A stretch of 64,000 bases of DNA, taken from positions 434,001 to 498,000 of the forward strand of contig NZ_CP095187.1 in the NCBI RefSeq assembly GCF_022965755.1, given 5' to 3'. The notes below the pieces were generated by a model. It was not told the DNA's origin. It saw only the letters and a list, made by a program, of their open reading frames with translations, and made no database searches. Both the position numbers and the translations under genes were made by a program. Every line of letters begins with the position of its first letter. Position 1 is the stretch's first letter. The stretch is from Pseudoxanthomonas sp. F37. GTDB lineage: Bacteria; Pseudomonadota; Gammaproteobacteria; Xanthomonadales; Xanthomonadaceae. This document shows, one piece after another, positions 8,057 through 16,963 of this stretch.

Positions 8057-8268
8057 GAATATCTCCTGCTGCGCGACGTGAACCGATCGCAAACACCGCG
8101 GAAATATCCTCTTCCTGCGCCCGCATTTCACGGTGTGTGCATGTGGCTGAGCGCACGCGGCGCCTTCGTTCAGTGATCCATGCGATATCCTGGCGCACCG
8201 AGGCGGCGGCGCACGTCATGACGCGGGGCCGCGGCTGCGCTACTGTTCGCGCAAACGGAGTGGCCCGC

Positions 8269-8718
8269 ATGGCGAGCAGCAAGGCGAAGACGGTCGACGA
8301 CTACCTGAAGGAGCTTCCGGAGGACCGCCGGGCCGTGGTGTCGGCGGTACGCGACCTGGTCAACCGGCATCTGCCCGCAGGCTATGTGGAGGCGATGAGC
8401 TGGGGCATGATCAGTTGGCAGATCCCGCTCTCGCGTTACCCCGCCACCTACAACAGGCAGCCGCTGGCGTACGTGGCGCTGGCCGCACAGAAGCAGTACT
8501 ACGCGCTGTACCTGATGGCGTGCTACGCCAACTCCACCCAGGACGTGGCGCTGCGCAACGCGTACGCCGATGCCGGCAAGGCGCTGGACATGGGCAAGAG
8601 CTGCCTGCGTTTCAAAGCGCTGGACGACCTGCTGCCCGAGGTCATCGGTGGCGTGGTCGCCTCCACGCCGGTGGACGCGCATATTGCACAATACCAGGCC
8701 AGCCGCGCACGGAAGTGA
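8269..8718 (+). CDS. DUF1801 family protein (YdhG-like)
   Basis: The 149-residue soluble protein opens with KTVDDYLKELPEDRRAVV, the usual start of DUF1801 proteins, and includes the conserved stretch SWGMISWQIPLSRYP and the later CLRFKALDDLLPEVI. The family has a compact alpha/beta fold related to iron-chaperone-like YdhG/frataxin-like proteins, but its biochemical role is unsettled. I chose the ATG at 8269, where the family similarity begins; the open frame runs upstream to 8137 with no homology. The LacI gene starts 5 bp after the stop, so the two are probably cotranscribed, which hints at no more than shared expression. Confidence 0.8.
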   Translation: MASSKAKTVDDYLKELPEDRRAVVSAVRDLVNRHLPAGYVEAMSWGMISWQIPLSRYPATYNRQPLAYVALAAQKQYYALYLMACYANSTQDVALRNAYADAGKALDMGKSCLRFKALDDLLPEVIGGVVASTPVDAHIAQYQASRARK

Positions 8719-8723
8719 CCCGC

Positions 8724-9757
8724 ATGCCCCCCGCAAAACGAAAGTCGCGCACCGGGCGTGCCCGGACCGACCTGCCCACGCCGGGCGACCACCTGACGAT
8801 GGCGGACCTGGCGAAGGTGGCCGGCGTATCCGCGATCACCGTCTCGCGCGCGCTGCGCGACAGCCCGCTGGTGAACGCGGAAACCCGCGCCCGGGTGCGT
8901 GAGGTGGCGCAGCAGTACGGCTACGCCTTCAACGTGAGTGCGCGCAACCTCAAGCTCCGCCGCAGCATGACCGTGGCCGTGGTGGTGGAAATGAAGCCCA
9001 CCGTCGAGCGGCAGATGTCCGGCCCTTACCCGCTGGACCTGCTGGGGGGCATCACCCAGGAACTCACCTCCACCGGCTACAGCGTGCTGCTGACCTCGCT
9101 GCAGGGCGGTGCATTGCCGAACGTGCGGGCCGCCGACGGCGTGATCCTGCTCGGCCAGGGCGCGCACGAGGATGCCATGCACGAAGTGCAGCGCTGGGGA
9201 CGGCCGATGGTGGTGTGGGGCGCGGTGAGCCGGCACGAATCGCAGATCGTGGTGGGCAGCGACAACCGGCGCGGCGGCGCGCTGGCCGCCGAGCGTTTCA
9301 TCGCGCTGGGCCGGAGCCGTCCGGCCTTCCTCGGCGATCCCGCGCACGGCGAATTCGCCGAGCGCCTGGAGGGCTTCAGCACCGCGCTCGCGCGGCACGG
9401 CATCACGCCGATCGCGCCGACCGTTTCCAGCTTCACCGTCGGTGCGGGAGCCGATGCGGTGCACGCCCTGCTGCAGGCGCACCCGCAGGTCGATGCGTTG
9501 TTCGCCGCCAGCGACCTGCTGGCCATCGGCGCGATCCGCGCGCTGATCGAGCGCGGCCGGCGGGTGCCGGAGGACGTCTCGGTGATCGGCTACGACGACT
9601 CCCCCTCGGCGCGACCTACGTGCCGCCCCTGACCTCGGTGCACCAGAACTTCCTGGACGCCGGCGTCCTGCTGGCCCGCAAGGTGCGCGCCCTGATCGAG
9701 GGCGAGGACGCGGTCTCGGAGACCCTGCCGACCCATCTGGTCGTTCGCACGACCTGA
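8724..9757 (+). CDS. LacI family transcriptional regulator, frameshifted as read
   Basis: The N-terminal helix-turn-helix (LTMADLAKVAGVSAITVSRA, about residues 26-45) and the hinge are those of LacI/GalR repressors. A periplasmic-binding-protein-like effector domain follows up to VIGYDDSP. There the frame breaks: as read it stops at 9632. The normal C-terminus (LGATYVPPLTSVHQ through LVVRTT) continues in another frame to 9757. The break falls in a run of five C at 9601-9605, and one more C restores a full-length repressor of about 344 residues. It lies upstream of a carbohydrate-use operon that it most likely controls. Whether the frameshift is a sequencing error or a real mutation cannot be told from sequence. 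Confidence 0.85.
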
Positions 9758-9910
9758 GCGCGTTGCGCTGCTGCATTGCAGCGTCCACCCGGTGGACATC
9801 CGGCCGTGCCGCCCGGTGCGCGGCGCGCACCCAGCACGTTGAATTGAAAGGACTTTGTCCGCCTCCGGAGCCCGCTCGGCCAGGCCTTGGAGCCGGGGCG
9901 ACAGCGTGCT

Positions 9911-9951
9911 GACATCGATAACTTGACATCGATAACAACGACTTCTAGCGT
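9911..9951 (+). promoter_or_regulatory. Candidate promoter with tandem operator-like repeats for the GH65 operon
   Basis: The 12-mer GACATCGATAAC occurs twice, at 9911-9922 and 9925-9936, 14 bp apart, each holding the palindrome ATCGAT. The second copy overlaps a perfect -35 hexamer TTGACA at 9923-9928. A weak -10 (TAGCGT, 9946-9951) lies 17 bp further on. Repeats covering a -35 box next to a LacI gene are the expected layout for a repressor site, but LacI operators are usually single palindromes, so this assignment is tentative. Confidence 0.45.
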
Positions 9952-9996
9952 GCCCCCGCCGTGGTGTCGCCACGGCCGCAACGGGTGGATGAGAGG

Positions 9997-12900
9997 ATGT
10001 CGGTGGAACAGAGGCGGACGGACACATCGGAGGGGGACACGGCATCGGGCGCAGGCCTGGCCGATCCCTGGCGGCTGACCCAGCGGGCGTTCGACCCTGC
10101 GCGTGCGGCGCGCGACGAAACCCTGTTCGCCCTCGCCAACGGCACGCTGGGCGTGCGCGGTGCACTGGAAGAAGCCGACAGCGCCAGCGACGGCACCTTC
10201 CTGTCCAGCGTGTTCGAACAGAACCCGATCCACTACCACGAGCGCTTCCCCGGCTTCACCCGCAGCACCGATACGCGCGTGCCGGTGGCCGAGGGCAAGC
10301 ACATCCGGCTGCAGATCGGCGATGCGCCGCTGCGCCTGCACCAGGCCGAATGGCTGGACTTCGAGCGCACGCTGGATCTGGCTGCCGGCGCACTCGTCCG
10401 CCGCCTGCGCCTGAAGACCGCGCAGGGGCATACCCTGGAAATCCGGGCGCGCCGCGTGGTGCCGCTCGCCGAGCGGGCCTTGCTGGCGATCCGTTTCGAA
10501 GTCGCATCCATCGACTACACGGGGCCGCTGACCTTGTGCTCGTCGATCGAGACCGGGCGCCAGGCGGTGCAGCAGGGCGACGACCCGCGCATCGGCGTGC
10601 ATGGCGGCAAGGGACTGCAGGTGGCCCAAGAGCAGGCGGATGCCGAAGGCGCGCGACTGACCCAGCGGACCCATCACAGCGGTGTCGCTCTGGTCTGCGC
10701 CCAGCGGCACCGCCTGTCGCCGGGCATGGTGGCCACCGCCGCGCACGCGGGCGAGGGCAGGGTGGAACAGCGCTTCGCTGCGACGCTGACCGCTGGCGCC
10801 TCGGTCGTGATCGAGAAGTACGTCGCCTACGACGATGGCAACGGCCAGGCGGGCGATGGCGTGGACGCGGTGCTGGCACGGGCGCTGCGCGACGGATTCG
10901 ACGGCATCGCCGGCGCGCAGGCCGACACGATGCGGGCGTTCTGGCAGCGCGCCGGCCTGTCGGTGGACGGCGATCCGGCGGCGGAACTGGCCCTGCGCTT
11001 CAACCTGTTCCACCTGCTGCAGTCCGCCGGCCGCGACGGCATCAATGGCACCGCGGCCAAGGGCATCACCGGCGAAGGCTACGAGGGCCATTGCTTCTGG
11101 GATACCGAAGCCTTCGTGTTGCCGGTCATGGCGTTCACCGCACCGGACGTGGCGCGCGCGATGCTGATGTACCGCTACCGCACGCTGGATGGCGCGCGCG
11201 CTACCGCGCGCGCCATGAACCACCCGCGCGGTGCGCTGTACCCCTGGCGCACCATCGCCGGCCGCGAATGCTCCGCGCACTATCCCAGCGGTTCGGCGGC
11301 GTACCACATCAATGCCGCCATCGCCTATGGGATCGGGCTTTATCTCGACGCCAGCGATGATCTCGACTTCCTCAGCGAGGCTGGCGCCGAGATTCTTTTC
11401 GAGACCGCGCGCATCTGGCCGCAGGCGGGCCACTTCAATCCGCGGCTCGGCGGTGCGTTCTGCATCCACGAGGTGACCGGGCCCGACGAATACACCACGC
11501 TGGTCAACAACAACTGGTACACCAACCGCATGGCGCAGCGGCACCTGCAGCGCGCGGTGGATGCATGGCAGCGGTTGTCGGCGGACCGCCCGCAGGCCCT
11601 GCACGCGCTGGCGGCCCGCATCGGGCTGGATGGCGGGGAGGTCGCGCTGTGGCAGCGCGCCGCCGATGCCATGTACCTGCCGGTGGACCAGGCGCTGGGC
11701 ATCCACCCGCAGGACGACGATTTCCTCGCCAAGCCGCGCTGGCCGTTCCCCAGGCGCGAAGGGCCGCACCGCCCGCTGCTGCTCGACTACCATCCGCTCA
11801 CCCTTTACCGCCACCAGGTCTGCAAGCAGGCCGACGTGGTGATGGCGATGGTGCTGGCCGGGGACGGCATCGACCTGGGCACCAAGCGCCGCGATTTCGA
11901 TTACTACGAGGCGGTCACCACCCACGACTCCACGCTGTCCGCACCGGTGTACGGCATCCTGGCCAGCGAGGTGGGGCAGGACGAGAAGGCATGGCACTAC
12001 TTCGACGCCAGCCTGCGCGTGGACCTGGACGACCTGCACGGCAACACCGACCACGGCGTGCACATGGCGGCGATGGCGGGCAGCTGGCTGGGGCTGGTGC
12101 AGGGCTTCGGCGGGCTGCGCATCGCAGGTGGCCATCTGCGGTTCGCGCCCACGCTGCCCAAGGCCTGGAAGGGCTACGGGTTCAACCTGCGTTGGCGCGG
12201 TTGCGCGCTGCGGGTGGACGTGGATGCGCGGGGCGTGCGCTACAGGCTGGATGAGGGCGGGCTGCTGGTCTTCGCGCATGCCGGGAGCGAGGTGGTCCTG
12301 GAACCGGGGCGGGAGGTCGTGCTGCCGCTCGCCGTGCCGTCGCCCCCGAAAGCCGTGTTCCCGCGCGCCTGCCAGGCCCTGATCTTCGACCTTGACGGCG
12401 TGCTGACCGACACCGCGCATACGCACTACCGGGCCTGGAAGCGGCTGGCCGATGGCATCGGCGTGCCGTTCGACCTGCAGGTCAACGAGCGGCTGAAGGG
12501 TGTCGACCGCATGGCATCGCTGGAGATCATCCTGGAACGTGCGCCGCGCGCCTACAGCGCAGACGAGAAGCGCGCGTTGGCCGACACCAAGAACGGCTAC
12601 TACGTGCAGGAAATCGCGAAGGTGGGCCCGCAGGACCTGTTCGATGGCGTGCGCGGGGTGCTCGATGCGGCGCGTGCGGCCGGCTTGAAGCTGGGCCTGG
12701 CGTCCGCCAGCCGCAACGCGCCGGCGCTGCTGCAGAAACTGGGCATCGCCGACTGCTTCGACTACATCGCCGACGCCGGCCGCATCGTCCGCGCCAAGCC
12801 CGATCCGGCCATCTTCCTGGATGTCGCCGCCGCGCTGGGCGTGCCCGCGCAGCTGTGCATCGGAGTGGAGGACGCCGCCGCGGGCATCGAGGCCATCCAT

Positions 12901-13011
12901 GCGGCGGGCATGGCCGCCATCGGCATCGGCGATGCGCGCGCGCTGCGCCATGCCGATGCCGTGATCCCCCGCATCGCCGATTTCGACCTGAGGACGTTCG
13001 TTTCGCCTTGA
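9997..13011 (+). CDS. GH65 disaccharide phosphorylase fused to beta-phosphoglucomutase
   Basis: This 1004-residue cytosolic protein joins two enzymes. Residues about 20-770 form a glycoside hydrolase family 65 phosphorylase: an N-terminal beta domain, an (alpha/alpha)6 catalytic barrel with the general acid Glu498 in TGPDEYT, the phosphate-site region HGNTDHGVHMAAMAGSW and a C-terminal beta sheet. Residues about 790-1004 are a HAD beta-phosphoglucomutase with nucleophile Asp798 in FDLDGVLTD. GH65 enzymes split maltose, trehalose, kojibiose or nigerose with phosphate to beta-glucose-1-phosphate, which the second domain would turn into glucose-6-phosphate. Disaccharide specificity cannot be read here. 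The ATG at 9997 follows GAGAGG; upstream in-frame GTG codons at 9961 and 9964 are less likely. Confidence 0.88.
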   Translation: MSVEQRRTDTSEGDTASGAGLADPWRLTQRAFDPARAARDETLFALANGTLGVRGALEEADSASDGTFLSSVFEQNPIHYHERFPGFTRSTDTRVPVAEGKHIRLQIGDAPLRLHQAEWLDFERTLDLAAGALVRRLRLKTAQGHTLEIRARRVVPLAERALLAIRFEVASIDYTGPLTLCSSIETGRQAVQQGDDPRIGVHGGKGLQVAQEQADAEGARLTQRTHHSGVALVCAQRHRLSPGMVATAAHAGEGRVEQRFAATLTAGASVVIEKYVAYDDGNGQAGDGVDAVLARALRDGFDGIAGAQADTMRAFWQRAGLSVDGDPAAELALRFNLFHLLQSAGRDGINGTAAKGITGEGYEGHCFWDTEAFVLPVMAFTAPDVARAMLMYRYRTLDGARATARAMNHPRGALYPWRTIAGRECSAHYPSGSAAYHINAAIAYGIGLYLDASDDLDFLSEAGAEILFETARIWPQAGHFNPRLGGAFCIHEVTGPDEYTTLVNNNWYTNRMAQRHLQRAVDAWQRLSADRPQALHALAARIGLDGGEVALWQRAADAMYLPVDQALGIHPQDDDFLAKPRWPFPRREGPHRPLLLDYHPLTLYRHQVCKQADVVMAMVLAGDGIDLGTKRRDFDYYEAVTTHDSTLSAPVYGILASEVGQDEKAWHYFDASLRVDLDDLHGNTDHGVHMAAMAGSWLGLVQGFGGLRIAGGHLRFAPTLPKAWKGYGFNLRWRGCALRVDVDARGVRYRLDEGGLLVFAHAGSEVVLEPGREVVLPLAVPSPPKAVFPRACQALIFDLDGVLTDTAHTHYRAWKRLADGIGVPFDLQVNERLKGVDRMASLEIILERAPRAYSADEKRALADTKNGYYVQEIAKVGPQDLFDGVRGVLDAARAAGLKLGLASASRNAPALLQKLGIADCFDYIADAGRIVRAKPDPAIFLDVAAALGVPAQLCIGVEDAAAGIEAIHAAGMAAIGIGDARALRHADAVIPRIADFDLRTFVSP

Positions 13012-13084
13012 CCGCACGTGGCCACAGAAGCCGCGGCGGCAGACCACCACCATCACAACATGCAGTACCCCGGAGGGAGAGACC

Positions 13085-15586
13085 ATGCCGTACCGCAAGC
13101 CACACCTGATCCGCTATGCCCTGTCCGCCGCCATCGCGGCCGCTCTTGCGCCCACCGCCGTGCTGGCCCAGCAGGCCGCCCCCGCGGACCCGCCGCGCGA
13201 TGCGACGACGCTGGATGCCGTGGTGGTGTCCGGTACCGCCACCGCCGGCGGCGTGCGCAAGCTGGAAGCCAGCTTCAACATCGTCACGGCCAACGCCGAG
13301 CAGATCAGGCAGGCCAATCCGAAGAGCACCGCCGACCTGCTGAAGATATCCCCGGGCATGTGGCCCGAATCGACCGGCGGCCAGACCGGCGCCAACATCG
13401 AGATCGCCGGCTTCCCCGGCGGCGGGGATGCGCCGTACTTCTCCACGCTGCTGATGGGCTCGCCGCTGTACGGCATGCCCACGCTCTCGTTCTTCGAGAC
13501 CACCTCGATGTTCCGCCTGGACGACACGGTGGAATCGGTCGAGATCCTGCAGGGCGGTCCGTCGGTGGTGTTCGCCGATGGCCAGATGGGCGCGAGCGCC
13601 AACTTCTTCCTCAAGACCGGTACCGACGAGCCCTCCGGCAGCGTGGGCCTGACCTACGGCAGCGAAGGCCTGTGGCGGCTGGACGGCTTCTTCGGCTTCA
13701 AGGTTTCGGAAAACTGGTACGGCAGCATCGGTGGCTTCTGGCGCGAGTCCGATGGCGTGCGCGACCCGGGCTTCAAGGCCGACAAGGGCGGCCAGCTGAC
13801 CGGCACGCTGTCGCGCGACTTCGACAACGGCAGGCTGACCCTGTACGCACGCTACCTCAACGACAAGAACCAGTTCATCACCCCCATCCCACTGATCCAG
13901 CGCGGCAAGGACGATTTCAGCGCCTACCCGGGCTTCGATCCGCTGAAGGACACCTACTACAGCCGCGCCATCCAGCATGTGCGCCTGCCCAACTACCCGG
14001 GCGGCCCGGTGGAGGCGGACCTGGCCGACGGCCGCGGCGCCGATGTGGTGTTCGCAGGCGGCAACTTCGACTACTCGTTCGGCAACGGCTGGTCGATCAG
14101 CGACAAGTTCCTGTTCACCCAGGGCGACATGGACACCAACGCGTTGTTCTCCGGCAACAATCCGGCGACGCTGCAGGACATGCTGTACACCGCCGGCACG
14201 CCGGGCGGTTTCCAGCTGCCGGCCGGTTCTGCGACGGCCAACTATGTAGGCGGAGGCGCGGTGCCGCTGACGCAGAGCGTGATCCAGCAGGGCTGGTGGT
14301 ACATCCACAAGGAACTGAAGGCCTTCAACAACGACTTCCGCCTGAGCAAGGACCTGTTCGAGGGCAACACGCTGACCATCGGCCTGTACGTCAACCACTA
14401 TTCCATGAGCGACAAGTGGTCCCTCGGCAACCAGATGCTGATGACCAACGAGCCCAATGCCACGCCGATCACCGTCAGCTATGTCGATGGCGGGCAGACC
14501 TACCAGCGCACCGACAGCCAGGGCTTCGCCGATTTCGGCGGCTACCACATCGCCCAGAACGGCAGCGCCACCAATACCGCGCTGTACCTGTCCGATTCCT
14601 GGCGGGTCGGCAAATGGCTGCTGGATCTGTCCGGTCGCGTCGAGAACCAGGATGCCACCAGCAACGTGTGCAACCGCAGCTCGTCCGGTCCGGGCGGCCT
14701 GGACGGCGACCCCAACACCCTGTACGACAACAACGTGGAAGTGTGCAACGGCACCTTCGCGCGCAACGTGTACGACAAGACGCACCCGTCGTGGACCGCC
14801 GGCGCGAACTACGCCTTCACCGACCGCATGTCGGCCTACGGGCGCGTCAACACCGGCGGCCACTTCCTGGACTTCGACAACGGCATCCGCGGCACGACCA
14901 ACGACAACTATCCGCCCATGCAGAAGATCCGCAACTACGAGGTGGGCTTCAAGTACCAGTCGCCGCTGCTGTACGCCGATATCAGCGCCTACCGCCGGGT
15001 GTTCACCGGTCTGCTGTACCAGCCGACCAACGGGCTGGGCACGCCGGTGGGCGATCCGGCGATCTACGGCTCCGATTCGGTGGGCGTGAACTTCATCGGC
15101 GCACTGACGCCGATCGACAACCTGCGCCTGCAGCTGGTGGCCAACTACCTGGATGGCGAGTACACCGACTACGATGCCTGCGTGCCGTACACCGACATCA
15201 ACGGCACGAGCCAGTGCGCCACCATCGAAGGCCAGCAGTTGCAGCGCCAGCCGAAGTTCCGCGCCATGTTCACGCCGAGCTACCGGATCGAGGCCGCGTG
15301 GGGCGACGTCACGCCCTACATCACCTACACCTACGTGGGCGACCACACGCAGGACCAGTCCGGGCTGCAGCAGCTGGGTTCCTACCAGACGCTGGACTTC
15401 GGCGTGACCGCCAACGTGGGCGAGAACTGGCAGTTCAATCTGCGCGGCACCAACATGACCAACGAGCTGGGCCTGACCGAGAGCAATTCGCGCATCTTCG
15501 GCTCGGCGACCACGGCCGGTGGCGTGCTGCTGGCGCGGCCGCTGGAGGGCCGCGAGGTCAACCTGCAGGCCAAGTACAGCTGGTAA
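13085..15586 (+). CDS. TonB-dependent outer membrane receptor
   Basis: The 833-residue precursor has a signal peptide (cleavage after VLAQ, about residue 28), then a TonB-box-like stretch LDAVVVSG near residue 40. A plug domain follows (AEQIRQANPKSTADLLKISP) and then a long 22-strand barrel ending in an aromatic YSW. Such receptors import oligosaccharides or siderophores through the outer membrane using TonB energy. Its position between a GH65 phosphorylase and an MFS permease argues for a glucoside substrate. It follows the phosphorylase by 73 bp, with a strong Shine-Dalgarno (GGAGGGAGA). The gene is full length, and a hairpin lies just after its stop. Confidence 0.88.
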   Translation: MPYRKPHLIRYALSAAIAAALAPTAVLAQQAAPADPPRDATTLDAVVVSGTATAGGVRKLEASFNIVTANAEQIRQANPKSTADLLKISPGMWPESTGGQTGANIEIAGFPGGGDAPYFSTLLMGSPLYGMPTLSFFETTSMFRLDDTVESVEILQGGPSVVFADGQMGASANFFLKTGTDEPSGSVGLTYGSEGLWRLDGFFGFKVSENWYGSIGGFWRESDGVRDPGFKADKGGQLTGTLSRDFDNGRLTLYARYLNDKNQFITPIPLIQRGKDDFSAYPGFDPLKDTYYSRAIQHVRLPNYPGGPVEADLADGRGADVVFAGGNFDYSFGNGWSISDKFLFTQGDMDTNALFSGNNPATLQDMLYTAGTPGGFQLPAGSATANYVGGGAVPLTQSVIQQGWWYIHKELKAFNNDFRLSKDLFEGNTLTIGLYVNHYSMSDKWSLGNQMLMTNEPNATPITVSYVDGGQTYQRTDSQGFADFGGYHIAQNGSATNTALYLSDSWRVGKWLLDLSGRVENQDATSNVCNRSSSGPGGLDGDPNTLYDNNVEVCNGTFARNVYDKTHPSWTAGANYAFTDRMSAYGRVNTGGHFLDFDNGIRGTTNDNYPPMQKIRNYEVGFKYQSPLLYADISAYRRVFTGLLYQPTNGLGTPVGDPAIYGSDSVGVNFIGALTPIDNLRLQLVANYLDGEYTDYDACVPYTDINGTSQCATIEGQQLQRQPKFRAMFTPSYRIEAAWGDVTPYITYTYVGDHTQDQSGLQQLGSYQTLDFGVTANVGENWQFNLRGTNMTNELGLTESNSRIFGSATTAGGVLLARPLEGREVNLQAKYSW

Positions 15587-15594
15587 GCGCGGCC

Positions 15595-15629
15595 GGGGAC
15601 GTCTCCCTCCTCTCCCGGGAGGCGTCCCC
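15595..15629 (+). terminator. Hairpin after the TonB receptor gene
   Basis: GGGGACGTCTCCC pairs imperfectly with GGGAGGCGTCCCC around a short pyrimidine loop. There is no U tract, so it may only attenuate or protect the upstream mRNA, which would lower expression of the distal MFS and hydrolase genes relative to the receptor. Confidence 0.5.
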
Positions 15630-15709
15630 CGTCGCACCGGGGGATTTCATTCGCCGCCGAGGCGGTGGACAGTGAGGCGCGCGCCGACGTCGCGCGCCCG
15701 GAGTGGACG

Positions 15710-16963
15710 ATGAAGCGAAGCCGCATGGTGCTGGCGTTGATCCTGACCTACATGATCTTCGCCATGTTGCTGAACTCGGTGGGCGCGGTGATCCTGCAGG
15801 TGATGCAGGGCTTCGGCGTGGACAAGTCGGGGGCGGCCACGCTGGAAGCGTTCAAGGACCTGCCCATCGCCATCGCCTCGTTCCTGGTGGCTTCCACGCT
15901 GCCGCGGCTGGGCTATCGCCGGGCCATGATGCTCGGCCTGCTGCTGGTGGCCGCCGCATGCGCCGGGATGCCGCTCCTGCAGTCGTTCTGGGCGACCAAG
16001 CTGCTGTTCGTCACCGTCGGCGTCTGCTTCGCGCTGGTGAAGGTGTCGGTGTACTCCAGCATCGGCCTGCTCACCGGCGACGCGAAGGCGCACGCCGGCC
16101 TGACCAGTACGGTGGAAGGCTGGTTCATGGTGGGCATCCTGGGCAGCGCCTGGCTGTTCGCCGCCTTCATCAATCCCGACGCGCCGGGCGATCCGGTCTG
16201 GCTGGACGTGTACTGGGTGATCGCCGGACTCTGCCTGGGGGTCGTCGCGCTGCTGGCCAGTGCGCGCATGGACGAGACCGCCGCCCTGGATGGACACGCC
16301 CTCGGCCGCTCCTTCCTCGACATGCTGCGCCTGCTGGGCCGTCCGCTGGTGGCGGTGTTCCTGGTGTCGGCCTTCCTCTACGTGCTGATGGAACAGGCCA
16401 TCAATACCTGGCTGCCCACGTTCAATCGCGAGATCCTGCACCTGCCGACCACGCTCAGCGTGCAGGCGGCCGGCATTTTCGCCGGCTCGCTGGCGCTGGG
16501 TCGGCTGGGGGGCGGCTTCCTGCTGCGGCGCGTGCGCTGGTTCCCGCTGCTGGGCGGCTGCGTGCTGGCGATGGCGTTGCTGGTGGTGCTGGCGCTGCCG
16601 CTGGCCGCCAACGTGCAGCCGCGCGCCGACCAGAGCTGGTTCAACGCACCGGCCGCGGCGTACGTGTTCCCGTTGATCGGCCTGCTGATGGCGCCGATCT
16701 ATCCGACCATCAACTCTGTGGTGCTGAGCGCGCTGCCCAAGGCGCGGCATGCGGCGATGACCGGACTGATCGTGGTGTTTTCGGCCCTGGGGGGCACCAC
16801 CGGCTCGTTCATTACCGGCCAGTTGTTCGCGCACTTCGACGGCGCCCTGGCGTTCTACCTGCTGCTGGTGCCGATGGCGCTGCTGCTCTGCTCGCTGGTG
16901 CTGCTCGATCGCAGCACGCGCTCGCCGGATGCCGGGCTGATCCCCGTGGGAGGCGGACGATGA
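15710..16963 (+). CDS. MFS transporter, sugar permease-like
   Basis: The 417-residue protein has twelve predicted transmembrane helices split into two bundles, with the central loop near residues 185-210. The first helix opens MVLALILTYMIFAMLLNSVG. Phrases such as AMMLGLLLVAAACAGMPLL and PIYPTINSVVLSALPK resemble the FucP-type sugar porters of the major facilitator superfamily. In this locus it would carry the di- or oligosaccharide over the inner membrane after TonB-dependent entry. I chose the ATG at 15710, immediately before the first helix; an alternative start at 15665 adds 15 polar residues. It overlaps the next gene by 4 bp (ATGA). Confidence 0.83.
   Translation: MKRSRMVLALILTYMIFAMLLNSVGAVILQVMQGFGVDKSGAATLEAFKDLPIAIASFLVASTLPRLGYRRAMMLGLLLVAAACAGMPLLQSFWATKLLFVTVGVCFALVKVSVYSSIGLLTGDAKAHAGLTSTVEGWFMVGILGSAWLFAAFINPDAPGDPVWLDVYWVIAGLCLGVVALLASARMDETAALDGHALGRSFLDMLRLLGRPLVAVFLVSAFLYVLMEQAINTWLPTFNREILHLPTTLSVQAAGIFAGSLALGRLGGGFLLRRVRWFPLLGGCVLAMALLVVLALPLAANVQPRADQSWFNAPAAAYVFPLIGLLMAPIYPTINSVVLSALPKARHAAMTGLIVVFSALGGTTGSFITGQLFAHFDGALAFYLLLVPMALLLCSLVLLDRSTRSPDAGLIPVGGGR

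Noticed and set aside
7956..8268. FNR or Fur box upstream of ompW
   Set aside because: TTTGCGATCGGTTCAC on the minus strand shows only a loose resemblance to TTGAT-N4-ATCAA and does not meet the core positions.
9616..15637. Very long minus-strand open frames (over 1000 codons) opposite the GH65 and TonB receptor genes
   Set aside because: They are antisense shadows caused by high G+C at third positions. They have no domain signatures, and the plus-strand proteins are full-length family members.
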